DNA of 64,000 bases from Cyanobium gracile PCC 6307 (GTDB taxonomy: Bacteria; Cyanobacteriota; Cyanobacteriia; PCC-6307; Cyanobiaceae), in contig NC_019675.1 in assembly GCF_000316515.1 (NCBI RefSeq), forward strand, positions 558,001 through 622,000, written 5' to 3'. The position numbers and the translations under genes are program-made. The notes beneath the pieces are model-generated. The model ran no database searches. It was not told the origin of the DNA and worked only from the letters and a program-made list of their open reading frames with translations. Below are positions 15,854 to 26,173 of the stretch, in pieces. The stretch's first letter is position 1. Each line of letters starts with the position of its first letter.

Positions 15854-16582
15854 ATGACGACCGCCACCCACCCCTGCTGGCACGACTGGGAGGGTCAGGC
15901 CCTGATCGTGGGTCCGGGGGGCATCGGCCGGGCGCTGGCGGCCGAGCTGGCCCGACGGGCGCCGGGCCTGCAGATCCGCAGCGCCGGCCGCCGCGGCGCG
16001 GACATCCCGCTCGATCTGGCCGATGACCCCAGCCTGGCCGCGCTGGCCGCCCGTGCCCCCGGCGAGCTCGCGCCGCTCCGGGTCGTGATCAACACCGCCG
16101 GGCTGCTGCACGACGGTCCCCTGCAACCGGAGAAGCGCCTCTCCCAGGTGAACCGCCAGGCCCTGGAGCGCAGCTTCGCCGTCAATGCCTTCGGCCCGCT
16201 GCTGCTGGCCCAGGCGATCGAGGCCGCCCTGCCTCGCGACCGGCCGGTGCACTTCGCCAGCCTTTCGGCCCGGGTGGGCAGCATCGGCGATAACCGCCTC
16301 GGCGGCTGGTACGCCTACCGGGCGGCGAAGGCGGCCCAGAACCAGCTGCTGCGCACCCTGGCGATCGAGTGGCAGCGCCGCCTCCCCCAGGCCTGCGTGA
16401 CCCTGCTCCATCCCGGCACCACCGCTACCCCGCTCTCAGCCCCCTTCGGCCGCTCCGTGCCGCCCACGGCCCTGTTCAGCCCGGAGCGGGCCGCCGGCCA
16501 CCTGCTCGATGTGCTGGAGGGCCAGACGCCTGCCGGCAGCGGCGCCTTCCTCGCCTGGGACGGCTCGCCGGTGCCCTGGTGA
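15854..16582 (+). CDS. Short-chain dehydrogenase/reductase
   Basis: About 242 residues from the ATG at 15854; an in-frame ATG at 15818 would add 12 residues. It has the SDR fold: an N-terminal nucleotide-binding GPGGIGRALAAELAR, NTAG (in RVVINTAGLLHD), a Ser-containing FASLSARVGSIGDNRLGGWYAYRAAKAAQNQLLRTLAIEW block with the catalytic Tyr-x3-Lys (YRAAK), and LHPGTTATPLS at the substrate loop. It resembles the CsgA/C-factor type of SDR. The substrate cannot be told from sequence. It is divergent from gpsA and is followed, tail to tail, by the DUF2237 gene. Confidence 0.85.
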   Translation: MTTATHPCWHDWEGQALIVGPGGIGRALAAELARRAPGLQIRSAGRRGADIPLDLADDPSLAALAARAPGELAPLRVVINTAGLLHDGPLQPEKRLSQVNRQALERSFAVNAFGPLLLAQAIEAALPRDRPVHFASLSARVGSIGDNRLGGWYAYRAAKAAQNQLLRTLAIEWQRRLPQACVTLLHPGTTATPLSAPFGRSVPPTALFSPERAAGHLLDVLEGQTPAGSGAFLAWDGSPVPW

Positions 16583-16604
16583 GGCCTTGGCTTGCGGGCG
16601 CCGC

Positions 16605-16991
16605 TCAGGCGGCGTGGCTGCGCAGGACGTCCAGGGGGATCACCTCCAAGGTGGAGAGGGCGGAGCTCTCCAGCCGTACGGGGGGGGCCATGCCGTCCTC
16701 ATAGGCCTCCAGCCAGCGGGCGGCGCAGACGCACCAGTGATCCCCGGGGCGCAGGCCGGGGAAGTTGTAGGCCGGCATCGGCGTCGACAGGTCGTTGCCC
16801 TGGGCGCGGCTGTAGGTGAGAAACGGTTCGTTCACCACACAGCAGACCGTGTGCCGGCCGAGATCACCGGGATCGGCATGGCAGTAGCCGTCCCTGAACC
16901 ATCCGGTGAGCGGCGCACACCCGCACTCCTGCAACGGTTCTCCCAGCACGTTGCGGCTTTCGGCAGGGGGCTGCGGGGCGGAGGCGACCAA
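16605..16991 (-). CDS. DUF2237 family protein
   Basis: A 128-residue soluble protein. The pattern RNVLGEPLQECGCAPLTGWFRDGYC and then DLGRHTVCCVVNEPFLTYSRAQGNDLSTPMPAYNFPGLRPGDHWCVCAARWLEA is typical of DUF2237, a small family of unknown function found in many bacteria. Conserved cysteines (CGC, CC and CVC) and the HTVC motif could bind a metal. No signal peptide is seen. It converges on the SDR gene (22 bp between stops) and is divergent from the small acidic protein at 17108. Confidence 0.85.
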   Translation of the reverse strand: MVASAPQPPAESRNVLGEPLQECGCAPLTGWFRDGYCHADPGDLGRHTVCCVVNEPFLTYSRAQGNDLSTPMPAYNFPGLRPGDHWCVCAARWLEAYEDGMAPPVRLESSALSTLEVIPLDVLRSHAA

Positions 16992-17107
16992 GGCCGGGGC
17001 GGTGCAGGAACGGGGAGAGTCTGACGGAGGACTGGCACAAATTGCCCCCAGGAGGTTGACGAATTCCGGGGGAGAGGGGTTAAAGGTCTTTCAGCACGAC
17101 CCCCTTC

Positions 17108-17335
17108 ATGAGCTGGGATTTCACCGAGGATGCGGCCTTCCTGGCCCTCTGCGACGCCTACAAGGAAAGCGGTGAGCCCTCCGCCATGGAGTTTCTGGCC
17201 CATGGCGAGGGCGCCTTCCACTTCCAGGAGCTCACCCAGAACGCCGCGGGGGAAGGGATCGATTTGAGCGACTCCGACGCCCTCGACGCCTTTCAGCAGG
17301 ACGTGATCGACAGCCTGGAGGAGCTCTGCAGCTGA
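17108..17335 (+). CDS. Small acidic hypothetical protein
   Basis: A 75-residue, strongly acidic protein (MSWDFTEDAAFLALCDAYKE at the start, DALDAFQQDVIDSLEELCS at the end). It is mostly predicted helical, with no signal peptide. The composition and tidy start suggest a real small gene; I recall similar proteins in picocyanobacteria but no function. It lies alone between divergent and convergent minus-strand genes. The upstream 116 bp (16992-17107) must hold its promoter. Confidence 0.55.
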   Translation: MSWDFTEDAAFLALCDAYKESGEPSAMEFLAHGEGAFHFQELTQNAAGEGIDLSDSDALDAFQQDVIDSLEELCS

Positions 17336-17366
17336 GCCCCCAGGCCATGCGGTGGTCTGGCCGTCG

Positions 17367-17639
17367 TCAGCTGTAGAAGAAGGCGATCTCCTTGTCCTTG
17401 AGGCCCTCCCAGCCCGCTTCCCGCAGGCGCTGGTCGAGGGTGAGTCGATCCATGTGCTTGGCGCCGGTTCGGACGATGCGGTTGCGCATCGACTTCTTCA
17501 CCCCGCTGCGGGCCCGGCGGCTCTCCAGCTCCATCACTTCGCCGTAGAGGGCGAGCATGGCGGCCGGGATCGGGGAACCGTCCAGATCCACGCCCGCCGC
17601 GATGGCGTCATCGACGCCGCCGGGTCCTGCGATGGCCAT
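17367..17639 (-). CDS. Conserved-type hypothetical protein
   Basis: A 90-residue soluble protein. The C-terminal half is basic and helical (ARSGVKKSMRNRIVRTGAKHMDRLTLDQRLREAGWEGLKDKEIAFFYS), and the N-terminal part is neutral (MAIAGPGGVDDAIAAGVDLDGSPIPAAMLALYGEVMELE). This fits a nucleic-acid- or protein-binding adaptor, but no family is recognised. It converges on the small acidic gene at 17108 (31 bp) and lies 67 bp downstream of metH on the same strand. Confidence 0.6.
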   Translation of the reverse strand: MAIAGPGGVDDAIAAGVDLDGSPIPAAMLALYGEVMELESRRARSGVKKSMRNRIVRTGAKHMDRLTLDQRLREAGWEGLKDKEIAFFYS

Positions 17640-17706
17640 GGCCAGGGTTGCGAAAGGTGAGCAAAGCCTGCCATGGCCGGCCCCCAGGCGGTGTCGGAGG
17701 AGGGCT

Positions 17707-20700
17707 TCAGGCGCTGAAGTACCGGGCCTGGCTGTGGAGGGCCACCAGGGCAGTGGTGCTCTGCTCCGGCTCCAGCTGGTCGCTCTCGTCCATCGTCAGG
17801 CCGATGCGGTCGGCGCCCAGCCAGGCGAGCTGCTGGCGGGAGTCAGCCACGTTCGGGCAGGCGGGATAGCCGAAGGAGTAGCGGCTGCCCCGGTAGCGCT
17901 GGGCCAGCACGTCCCGGAGGGCCGTGGGCTCGTCGGCGGCGAATCCCATCTCCCGGCGGATGCGGGCATGGGTCCATTCGGCGAGCGCCTCGGCCATCTG
18001 GACCGCCAGACCGTGGAAGTAGAGGTAGTCGCTGTAGCGATCAGCCCGGAAGAGCTCCTGGGCGAAGCTGGTGGCCCCTTCGCCCATGGTGACGGCCTGC
18101 ATCGGCAGCACGTCCGCGGGCCGCAGGGCGCCGTCCGGGCCGGCCTCCAGGTCGCGGTAGAAGTCGGCGATGCAGTAGCGGTTGCCGCTGCGCTGGCGCG
18201 GCAGGGCAAAACGCCCCAGCTCGCCGCCGCCGCCGGTGGCCGGTGCCCCGTCGGCCATCGCCGTCGGATCGAACACCACCAGCTCATTGCCGGCGCGGCC
18301 GCAGGGGAAGTAGCCGTAGGCCACCCGGGGGGTGAGCAGGCCCTCCCGGCGGCAGCGGCCGAGCCACTCCTGCAGCACCGGTTCCGCCTTCTCGGCGAGC
18401 ATCGCCTCGTAGGCCTCCCGGCTCTGCTGCTGGGTCTTGCGCAGTTGCCACTGGCCGGCGAAGAGGGCGTTGCGATCCAGGTAGGCGAAGACGTCGTCAA
18501 GGTTGATCTCGGCCTCGGTGAGCACCCGGGTGCCCCAGAAGGGCGGTGCGATGGCCGGTTCTGCCGGCACCGCCGCGGAGCGGTCGTCGTTGCCGGCCGC
18601 CACCGTCCCAGCTGCCCCAGACCCGGCCGGCGCTGGGTCTTCCCCAGCCACCACGGTCGCCTCGTCCGGATCGGCCGCCGCCGCCACAGACGGGGGCTCA
18701 GCCAGCCCCAGGCCTTCGGGAGCGCCGTCGAGGAAACCCCGGTGGTCGTCCCAGCGGCCGGCCGCCTTGGCCTCCATCAGGGCATCCATGAACCGCAGGT
18801 CGGCGAAGGCGTCCCGGCCGTAAATCACCTGGCCCCGGTAGGCCTGGCGGCAGTCGCCATTGACGAAGCGCGGCGTCAGCGCCGCCCCGCCGAGGATGAC
18901 GGGCACAGAGATGCCGACCTCATTGAAGGTTTCGAGGTTGTCCTTCATGAAGGCGGTGGATTTCACCAGCAGGCCGCTCATGGCGATGCAGTCGGCCCTG
19001 TGCTGCCGCTGGGCCTCGACGATCGCGTCGACGCTCTGCTTGATGCCCAGATTCACCACCTCATAGCCATTGTTGGTGAGGATGATGTCCACCAGGTTCT
19101 TGCCGATGTCATGAACGTCGCCCTTGACGGTGGCGATCAGAAACTTGCCCTTGCTGCTGGATTCGCCTTCCTGGCGCTCCATGTGCGGTTCGAGAAAGGC
19201 GACGGCCGCCTTCATGGTTTCGGCACTCTGCAGCACGAAAGGCAGCTGCATCTGCCCGGAGCCGAACAGTTCACCCACCACCTTCATGCCATCCAGCAGG
19301 AAGGTGTTGATGATCTTCAGCGGCGGATGCTCCGCCAGGGCCTCCTGCAGGGCGGCCTCCAGGCCGATGCGCTCGCCGTCGATGATGTGCTGCTTGAGCC
19401 GCTCCTCCAGCGGCAGATCGGCCAGCGAGGGCCCTGAGGCCCGGGCCTCCCTGGCGCTCACCCCCTCGAACTCGCTGGTCAGCAGGGTGAGGGGATCGTG
19501 GACGCAGATGCCGTCCTCGAAACGCCGCCGGTCGTGGATCAGATCGCGGCAGATCTGCTGGTGCTCCTCGCTGATCTTCGCCAGGGGGAGAATCTTCGCC
19601 GGGCTGACGATCGCCGCATCCATGCCCGCGGCGCAACAGTCGTGCAGGAAGACCGAATTCAGCACGATGCGGGCGGCCGGGGACAGCCCGAAGCTGACGT
19701 TGCTGACCCCCAGCACCACATGGACGCCGGGAAGGTCCTGGCGGATCCGGCGGATCGCCTCGATCGTGGCGGCCGCGTTGGCCCGGTCCTCCTCGATACC
19801 GGTGGAGATGGGCAGGGCGAGGGGGTCGTAGAAGATCTCGTGGGCCGGCAGGCCGAACTCGAGCGCATCCCGGTAGGCCCGCTGGGCGATGGCGAACTTG
19901 CGCTCGGCGGTGCGGGCCATGCCCTCCTCGTCGATCGTGCCCACGACCACGCCGGCGCCGTAGTCACGGGCCAGTTCGAGCACCTTGAAGAAGCGCTCGT
20001 CGCCGTCCTCGTAGTTGGTGGAGTTGAGAATGCACTTGCCGCCGGCCACCTTGAGGCCGGCCTCCATCTTCTGCCACTCGGTGGAGTCGAGCATCAGCGG
20101 CAGGTTGACGTTGGTGACCAGGCGGCTCACCAGATCGTTCATGTCCTTCACCCCGTTGCGCCCCACGTAGTCGACGTTCACATCGAGCACATGGGCGTTC
20201 TCCTTCACCTGGCCCCGGGCCACCGCCACCAGGCCATCCCAGTCCTCGGCATTGAGCAGTTCGCGCACCTTCTTCGAGCCGCTGGCATTGAGCCGCTCGC
20301 CGATGATCAGGAAGGAGTTGTCCTGGAAGTAGGGGGTGACGCCATAGATCGAGGCCACCGCTGGCTCGTAGTGGAGCGGCGGCCGCTCCAGCCGCTGCCG
20401 GGGCTGCCGCACCTCGCGGGGGGCGGGTTTCAGGCCGGAGGCGAGCTCCGCCAGGGCGCCGATGTGGGCGGGAGTGGTGCCGCAGCAGCCGCCGATCACC
20501 TGCACGCCGAGATCCTCGACGAAGTGCATCAGCTGCATCCGCATCTCGGTGGGGGTGAGCCGGTAGTGGGCTACGCCGCCGATGTTCTCCGGCAGCCCCG
20601 CATTGGGAATGCAGCTCACCACAAACGGACTGTGCTGGCTCAGGTAGCGGATGTGCTCCTTCATCTGCTCCGGGCCCGTGGCGCAGTTGAGGCCGAGCAC

Positions 20701-21399
20701 GTCGATCGGGAAGGGCTCCAGGATCGCCACGACGGCGGCGATGTCGGAGCCGACCAGCATGGTGCCGGTGGTCTCCATGGTCACCGAGACCATCAGGGGC
20801 CGCCGTTCCCCGGCGGCGGCGAAGGCCTCCTCGATCCCCTGCAGGGCCGCCTTGATCTGCAGCACGTCCTGGCAGGTCTCGACAATGAACAGGTCGACGT
20901 CACCGGCAATCAGGCCGGCGGCCTGCTCGCGGAACGAGGCCTTCATCGTGTCGAAGTCGATGTGGCCGAGAGTGGGCAGTTTGGTGGTGGGCCCCATCGA
21001 GCCGGCCACGAACCGTGGCTTCTCCGGCGTGCTGTAGGCGGCGGCCATCTCGCGGGCGAGCTCGGCGGCCCGGCGGTTGATGGCGAAGGCCTGGTCCTCC
21101 AGTCCGTACTCGGCCAGCACGATCGAGGCGGCCCCGAACGTGTCGGTCTCGATCACGTCGCAACCCACCTCCAGGAACTGGCGATGCACCGCCTGGACCG
21201 CATCGGGCCGGGTGAACACCAGGTTCTCGTTGCAGCCCTCCAGGGCCGCACCACCGAAATCCTCGGCCGTCAGGTTCATCTCCTGCAGGGAGGTGCCCGT
21301 GGCGCCGTCGAAGACGAGCACCGGCCGGGTGGGACCGTGCAGCCAGTCGAGGAAGCCGATGCGGTCGGTGGGGTGGTGGATGGCGGCGGTGACGACCAT
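17707..21399 (-). CDS. metH: Cobalamin-dependent methionine synthase
   Basis: A 1230-residue enzyme moving a methyl group from 5-methyltetrahydrofolate to homocysteine through B12. All modules are present. The homocysteine-binding domain (about 1-330) has [14 protein letters not shown] and the Zn-site [13 protein letters not shown]. The pterin-binding domain (about 350-625) has [16 protein letters not shown]. The B12 domain (about 650-900) has the cobalt-ligand motif DVHDIGKN. The C-terminal SAM-dependent reactivation domain has [18 protein letters not shown] Pro/Ala/Asp-rich linker of about 60 residues before the reactivation domain is longer than usual. The ATG shares one base with the ilvE stop (TGATG), so ilvE-metH are translationally coupled. 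cobN starts just beyond ilvE on the other strand. Confidence 0.97.
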   Translation of the reverse strand: MVVTAAIHHPTDRIGFLDWLHGPTRPVLVFDGATGTSLQEMNLTAEDFGGAALEGCNENLVFTRPDAVQAVHRQFLEVGCDVIETDTFGAASIVLAEYGLEDQAFAINRRAAELAREMAAAYSTPEKPRFVAGSMGPTTKLPTLGHIDFDTMKASFREQAAGLIAGDVDLFIVETCQDVLQIKAALQGIEEAFAAAGERRPLMVSVTMETTGTMLVGSDIAAVVAILEPFPIDVLGLNCATGPEQMKEHIRYLSQHSPFVVSCIPNAGLPENIGGVAHYRLTPTEMRMQLMHFVEDLGVQVIGGCCGTTPAHIGALAELASGLKPAPREVRQPRQRLERPPLHYEPAVASIYGVTPYFQDNSFLIIGERLNASGSKKVRELLNAEDWDGLVAVARGQVKENAHVLDVNVDYVGRNGVKDMNDLVSRLVTNVNLPLMLDSTEWQKMEAGLKVAGGKCILNSTNYEDGDERFFKVLELARDYGAGVVVGTIDEEGMARTAERKFAIAQRAYRDALEFGLPAHEIFYDPLALPISTGIEEDRANAAATIEAIRRIRQDLPGVHVVLGVSNVSFGLSPAARIVLNSVFLHDCCAAGMDAAIVSPAKILPLAKISEEHQQICRDLIHDRRRFEDGICVHDPLTLLTSEFEGVSAREARASGPSLADLPLEERLKQHIIDGERIGLEAALQEALAEHPPLKIINTFLLDGMKVVGELFGSGQMQLPFVLQSAETMKAAVAFLEPHMERQEGESSSKGKFLIATVKGDVHDIGKNLVDIILTNNGYEVVNLGIKQSVDAIVEAQRQHRADCIAMSGLLVKSTAFMKDNLETFNEVGISVPVILGGAALTPRFVNGDCRQAYRGQVIYGRDAFADLRFMDALMEAKAAGRWDDHRGFLDGAPEGLGLAEPPSVAAAADPDEATVVAGEDPAPAGSGAAGTVAAGNDDRSAAVPAEPAIAPPFWGTRVLTEAEINLDDVFAYLDRNALFAGQWQLRKTQQQSREAYEAMLAEKAEPVLQEWLGRCRREGLLTPRVAYGYFPCGRAGNELVVFDPTAMADGAPATGGGGELGRFALPRQRSGNRYCIADFYRDLEAGPDGALRPADVLPMQAVTMGEGATSFAQELFRADRYSDYLYFHGLAVQMAEALAEWTHARIRREMGFAADEPTALRDVLAQRYRGSRYSFGYPACPNVADSRQQLAWLGADRIGLTMDESDQLEPEQSTTALVALHSQARYFSA

Positions 21400-22316
21400 C
21401 AGGCGTCGATGCGGATGCGGGTGACCCAGTGGTCATAGGAGGGATCGCGGCCCTCCGTGATCGCGGTGAGGCGGTCGCGCAGACGCTCCATCACGGGGCG
21501 GTGGCTGGAGAGGTCGGTGGATTCGATCCGGCGCACCGGGGTGACCCGGGCGGCGGTGCCGCTGAGGAACACCTCGTCGGCGATCATCAGCTCGGTCTTG
21601 TCGACGGCGCGCTCGAGCACGGGGATGTCCATGGAGCGCGCCAGCTCCATGATGCTGGCCCGGGTGATGCCCTCGAGGATGTCCTGATCGACCCCCGGGG
21701 TGATCAGCACGCCGTCCCGGACGATGAACAGGTTCATGCCGCTGGCCTCGCTCACCTTGCCGCGGCTGTTGAGCAGCAGGGCTTCATCGAAGCCGCTCTT
21801 GACCGCTTCCGTCTTGGCCAGGGAGCTGGTGATGTAGGCGCCGCTGATCTTGCCCCGCAGGGGCAGGGAGCGGTCCTCCTGGCGGCACCAGCTGCTGATC
21901 CGGCAGCTGACACCTTCGGGCGAGAGATAGTCGCCCATCTCGATGCCGTAGATGAGGAAGTCGGTCTGGATGTTGTGCAGGCGCGGGGCGATGCCGAGGT
22001 CGCTGGTGTAAACGAAGGGCCGCAGGTAGATCGGACAGGTGGGCCGGTTGGCCTGCAGAAAGGCATGGATAGCCTTGTGGATCGTCTCCTCCGGCAGTTC
22101 CGTCAGCAGCAGCCGGGCGCTCTGGCTGAGGCGGCGGGCATGGCGATCGGCGCGGAACAGCAGAATCTCGCTGGTGTCGGCGGGGTTGGGGAGGGCCCGC
22201 ATGCCGCCGAAGGCGCCCGTGCCGTAATGCAGCGCATGGGTGGCCACCGAGAGGGTCGCCTCGGCAAAGGGGACGCATTGTCCGCCGAACCAGGCATAGG
22301 GCAGGAACTGGTGCAT
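21399..22316 (-). CDS. ilvE: Branched-chain amino acid aminotransferase
   Basis: 305 residues from the ATG at 22316 ([17 protein letters not shown]). The open frame continues to 22439, but the extra 41 residues are Arg/Pro-rich and run into cobN territory on the other strand, so they were dropped. It is a class IV PLP aminotransferase: [68 protein letters not shown] (substrate and PLP contacts) and [10 protein letters not shown]. It makes Val, Leu and Ile from their keto acids. It is the first gene of the ilvE-metH unit and is divergent from cobN with only 53 bp between starts. Confidence 0.93.
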   Translation of the reverse strand: MHQFLPYAWFGGQCVPFAEATLSVATHALHYGTGAFGGMRALPNPADTSEILLFRADRHARRLSQSARLLLTELPEETIHKAIHAFLQANRPTCPIYLRPFVYTSDLGIAPRLHNIQTDFLIYGIEMGDYLSPEGVSCRISSWCRQEDRSLPLRGKISGAYITSSLAKTEAVKSGFDEALLLNSRGKVSEASGMNLFIVRDGVLITPGVDQDILEGITRASIMELARSMDIPVLERAVDKTELMIADEVFLSGTAARVTPVRRIESTDLSSHRPVMERLRDRLTAITEGRDPSYDHWVTRIRIDA

Positions 22317-22369
22317 GGAAGGCGGTGGCGACGATGCGATCTTCTCATCGCGTTCGGCAGGATGGGGTG

Positions 22370-25300
22370 ATGCATCGACTCGCGTCCATCGCCGGGGACA
22401 GGACGGAGGACGACGGCGGCCTCTTCGTGGAGCAGCCACCGGCGCCGGTGGTGCTGCTCAGCAGCGCCGACACGGATCTGCTGGCGGTGGCCCAGCTGCT
22501 CGCGGCCGAGCCGGAGCTGCTGCCGACCGCGCTGCGGGCCCTGAACCTCTCGGCCCTGCAGCACCCGGCGGTGATCGACCACTACGTGACCACCAGCCTG
22601 GCCAGCACCCGGCTGGTGGTGGTGCGGCTGCTGGGGGGTCGCGGCCACTGGAGTTACGGGCTGGAGTGTCTGCGGCAGTGGGCCGACGCCGCGGAAGGCC
22701 GCCAGCTGCTGGTGCTGGCCGGCACCGCCGAGGAGGAGCAGGCCCTGGCCTGCCTCGGCAGCCTCGACGGCCCCCTGGCGTCGGCCTGTGCCGCCTGCCT
22801 GCGGGAGGGGGGGCCGGCCAACCTGCGCCTGCTGCTGCGGACCCTGGCCGGCCTCCTGGCCGGCGAATCACCCGAGCCCCCCTGGCCCGCCCCGGCCGCC
22901 GACCCCCTCCCCCACGACTGGCGCGACGAGCCCGGTTCCCGGGTGGGGGTGATCCTCTACCGGGCCCTCTGGCAGGCGGGGGATCTGGCCCTGATGGAGG
23001 CGCTGCTGGCGGCTCTGCGCGGCCAGGGTCTGGCGCCGCGAGCCCTGTGGGTGAGCAGCCTGCGGGATGGGGCCGTACAGCGGGGGGTGGCCGATCTGCT
23101 GGCTCGCGAAGGGGCGGAGGCCGTGCTCTGCGGCACGGGCTTCGCGTCGGTGTCCTTCGAGGAGGCGGGGCTGGGGGCGCCCCTGTGGGAGCGGTTGGGG
23201 GTGCCGGTGCTGCAGGTGCTCTGCAGCGGCCGCAGCCGCGGGGTCTGGAGCGCCAGCAGCATCGGCCTGGCACCCCTGGATCTCAGCCTCCAGGTGGCCC
23301 TGCCGGAGCTGGACGGGCGCCTCACCACCCGGGTGGGGGCCTTCAAGGAATGGTGCGCCACCAGCGACAGCCTGGCCACGGCCCTGCACCGCTACGTGCC
23401 CGACCGGGGGCGCCTCGACTGGATCGCCCGCCTCACCGCCGCCTGGATCGACCTGCGCCGCACCCCGGCCGCCGGGCGCCGGGTGGCCCTGGTGCTGGCC
23501 AACTACCCCAACCGCAACAGCCGCCTGGCCAACGGCGTCGGCCTCGACACCCCGGCCAGCGCCGCCCTGATGCTGGGCTGGCTGGCGGAGGCCGGCTACG
23601 ACCTGGGGGCGGCCGTGGATCTGCCGGCCGACGGCGATGTCCTCATCCACCGGCTGCTGGAGGGCCGCAGTAACGACCCGGAGAGCGGCCACCGCCCGCC
23701 CCTGGACCACCTGCCCCTCGCCACCTACCAGACCTGGTACGCCACCCTGCCGCCGGAGGGCCGCCAGCGGCTGGAGGCGGTCTGGGGGCCGCCCGATACC
23801 GACGCGGGCCTGGAGCCGGTGGCTCTGGCGGACGGGGTCATGGGCCCGGCGTTCCCGGTGCGCGGGCTGCGCTTCGGCCGGGTGCTCGTGCTGATCCAGC
23901 CCGAGCGCGGCTACGACCGGGATCCCAGCCTCAGCTACCACAGCCCCGATCTGCCCCCCACCCACGCCTACCTGGCCCAGTACCTCTGGCTTCGCCAGAG
24001 CTTCGAGGCCCAGGTGGTGGTCCACGTGGGCAAGCACGGCAACCTCGAATGGCTGCCCGGCAAGGGGCTGGGGCTGTCGCAGGACTGCTTCCCCGAGTGG
24101 GCCCTCGGCCCCCTGCCGCACCTCTACCCGTTCATCGTCAACGACCCGGGCGAAGGCAGCCAGGCCAAGCGCCGTGCCCAGGCCGTGATCCTCGACCACC
24201 TGACCCCGCCCCTGGGCCGGGCCGGGCTGCACGGGGATCTGCAGGGCCTGGAGGCCCTGCTGGATGAGTACTGGGAGGCGCGCCAGCTGGGCAGCGCCCG
24301 GGCCCCGCTGCTGCGGGAGCGACTGGGCCAGCGGCTGGAGGAGCTGCAGCTGCCCGTCACGGCCCTGCCGGATCTGGACGGCCAGCTGGAGGCGGCCGAC
24401 GGCTACCTGTGCGAGCTCAAGGAGGCCCAGATCCGCCTCGGCCTGCACACCTTCGGCACCCTGCCGGCACCGGCGAAGCTGGCCGAACTGCTGCTGTGCC
24501 TCGCCCGTCCGCCCCAGGCGGGGGTGCCGGGGCTCACCCAGGCCCTGGCCCTCGATCTGGGCCTCGACCTCGACCCCTGGTCCGATCCGGAGGAGGCCCC
24601 CCTCTCCGCCGCCGACCGCGGCCGGCTCGCCGCCCTCAGGGGCAGCGGCCCCCAGCTGCGCCACATCGGCGACGGGGTGGCGCTGCTGGAGGCCCTCGCC
24701 CTGGGACTGGTGGAAGAGGAGCTGGGCGGAGCGCCCGGAACAACGGCGTCTGCACCGGAGACGCCCGAGCTGCCGGGGACGCCCGTGGCGCTGGGAGCCG
24801 CCACCGAACGGGCCCTCGGGCACCTGCGCCGGGCCCTGCTGCCGCCCCTGCTGGCCTGCGGCGCGGCGGAGCGGCAGTCCCTGCTCACCGGCCTGGCCGG
24901 CGGCCGCATCGCCGCCGGTCCCTCCGGGGCGCCGACCCGCGGGCGGCCGGACCTGCTGCCGACGGGGCGCAACTTCTACAGCGTTGACCTGCGCGGCCTG
25001 CCGACGGAGGCGGCCTGGGACCTGGGGCGGCGCAGCGCCGAGCTGCTGCTGCAGCTCCATCTCCAGGAGGAGGGCGAGGACCTGCGCACCCTGGCCCTGT
25101 CGGTGTGGGGGACCGCGACCATGCGCAACGGCGGTGAGGACATCGGCCAGGCCCTGGCCCTGATGGGGGTGCGCCCCGTCTGGGACGGACCCACCCGCCG
25201 GCTGGTGGACGTGGAGGTGATTCCCCTGCGCCTGCTCGGCCGGCCGCGGGTGGACGTGACCCTGCGCATCTCCGGCCTGTTCCGTGATGCGTTCCCCCAG

Positions 25301-26149
25301 CTGGTGGGCTGGTTCAACCGGGCCACCCGCCTGGTGGCCGGCCTCGACGAGGCCCCCGAAGACAACCCCCTGGCGGCCTCGGCCCGGCAGGAGGGCCATG
25401 GGGGTCGCATCTACGGATCAGCGCCCGGCGCCTACGGGGCCGGGCTGCAGGGCCTGATCGACAGCGGCCACTGGGAGGAACGCGGCGACCTGGGCGAAGC
25501 CTTCCTCAACTGGAGCGCCTGGCGCTACGACGGTGACCCCGTCGACGGGGCCAGCGGCGGCGCCATCGACGCCATGGCCGATCGCGCCGGCCTGGAACGG
25601 CGCCTGGCCCAGGTGCAGGTGGTGCTGCACAACCAGGACAACCGGGAGCATGACCTGCTCGATTCCGACGACTACTACCAGTTCCAGGGGGGCCTGAGCG
25701 CCGCCGCTGAGCGTCTCCAGGGCCGGGCCCCGGCCCTGTGGTTCGGCGACCATTCCCGCAGCCAGCGCCCCCGGCTGCACCGACTCGAGCGCGAGTTTGA
25801 CAAGGTGCTGCGCTCCCGGCTGCTCAATCCCCGCTGGATCGCCGCCATGCAGGAGCACGGCTACAAGGGCGGCTTCGAGATGGCCGCCAGCCTCGATTAC
25901 CTCTTCGCCTACGACGCCAGCACCGGGCGCGTCCCCGACTGGGGCTACGGCGCCATCAGTGCCGCCTGGCTGGAGGACGGGGCCGTGCGGGCGTTCCTGG
26001 GACGTGCCAACCCCTGGGCCCTGCGGGACATGGCCGAACGACTCCTGGAGGCGCACCATCGGGGCCTCTGGGACGGGGCCGATCCGGAGCGGCTGGAGAG
26101 GCTGCGGCAGCTGGTGCTGGAGAGCGAGAGCCTGGTGGAGCAGCGCTGA
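22370..26149 (+). CDS. cobN: Cobaltochelatase CobN subunit
   Basis: About 1259 residues from the ATG at 22370 (MHRLASIAGDRTE); an upstream in-frame start at 22325 overlaps the ilvE start region and is less likely. It is the large subunit that inserts cobalt into hydrogenobyrinate a,c-diamide and is related to ChlH. Family blocks include VHVGKHGNLEWLPGKGLGLSQDCFPE, LPHLYPFIVNDPGEGSQAKRRAQAVILDHLTPP, GRNFYSVDLRGLPTEAAWDLG, LSVWGTATMRNGGEDIGQALALMGVRPVWD and the C-terminal HNQDNREHDLLDSDDYYQFQGGL and HGYKGGFEMAASLDYLFAYDA. No CobS or CobT gene is visible; in cyanobacteria ChlI/ChlD are thought to serve instead. Its position beside metH suggests a cobalamin-centred neighbourhood. Confidence 0.95.
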   Translation: MHRLASIAGDRTEDDGGLFVEQPPAPVVLLSSADTDLLAVAQLLAAEPELLPTALRALNLSALQHPAVIDHYVTTSLASTRLVVVRLLGGRGHWSYGLECLRQWADAAEGRQLLVLAGTAEEEQALACLGSLDGPLASACAACLREGGPANLRLLLRTLAGLLAGESPEPPWPAPAADPLPHDWRDEPGSRVGVILYRALWQAGDLALMEALLAALRGQGLAPRALWVSSLRDGAVQRGVADLLAREGAEAVLCGTGFASVSFEEAGLGAPLWERLGVPVLQVLCSGRSRGVWSASSIGLAPLDLSLQVALPELDGRLTTRVGAFKEWCATSDSLATALHRYVPDRGRLDWIARLTAAWIDLRRTPAAGRRVALVLANYPNRNSRLANGVGLDTPASAALMLGWLAEAGYDLGAAVDLPADGDVLIHRLLEGRSNDPESGHRPPLDHLPLATYQTWYATLPPEGRQRLEAVWGPPDTDAGLEPVALADGVMGPAFPVRGLRFGRVLVLIQPERGYDRDPSLSYHSPDLPPTHAYLAQYLWLRQSFEAQVVVHVGKHGNLEWLPGKGLGLSQDCFPEWALGPLPHLYPFIVNDPGEGSQAKRRAQAVILDHLTPPLGRAGLHGDLQGLEALLDEYWEARQLGSARAPLLRERLGQRLEELQLPVTALPDLDGQLEAADGYLCELKEAQIRLGLHTFGTLPAPAKLAELLLCLARPPQAGVPGLTQALALDLGLDLDPWSDPEEAPLSAADRGRLAALRGSGPQLRHIGDGVALLEALALGLVEEELGGAPGTTASAPETPELPGTPVALGAATERALGHLRRALLPPLLACGAAERQSLLTGLAGGRIAAGPSGAPTRGRPDLLPTGRNFYSVDLRGLPTEAAWDLGRRSAELLLQLHLQEEGEDLRTLALSVWGTATMRNGGEDIGQALALMGVRPVWDGPTRRLVDVEVIPLRLLGRPRVDVTLRISGLFRDAFPQLVGWFNRATRLVAGLDEAPEDNPLAASARQEGHGGRIYGSAPGAYGAGLQGLIDSGHWEERGDLGEAFLNWSAWRYDGDPVDGASGGAIDAMADRAGLERRLAQVQVVLHNQDNREHDLLDSDDYYQFQGGLSAAAERLQGRAPALWFGDHSRSQRPRLHRLEREFDKVLRSRLLNPRWIAAMQEHGYKGGFEMAASLDYLFAYDASTGRVPDWGYGAISAAWLEDGAVRAFLGRANPWALRDMAERLLEAHHRGLWDGADPERLERLRQLVLESESLVEQR

Positions 26150-26173
26150 ACCAGGCTCCAGGCGCCCCGGGGA

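Noticed and set aside
18540..18730. Ala/Pro/Asp-rich segment in metH as an intein or an insertion element
   Set aside because: It lacks intein splicing motifs and inverted repeats, keeps the frame, and lies between two known MetH domains. It reads as a long flexible linker.
22317..22369. Cobalamin riboswitch for cobN or metH
   Set aside because: The gap is 53 bp, and no B12-box-like sequence or room for a 200-nt aptamer exists upstream of either gene.
22317..22439. N-terminal extension of IlvE (41 residues) and early start of CobN (22325)
   Set aside because: Both run into the opposite gene's start region, and the extension is low-complexity Arg/Pro. MHQFLPYAW (ilvE) and MHRLASIAG (cobN) give normal family starts.
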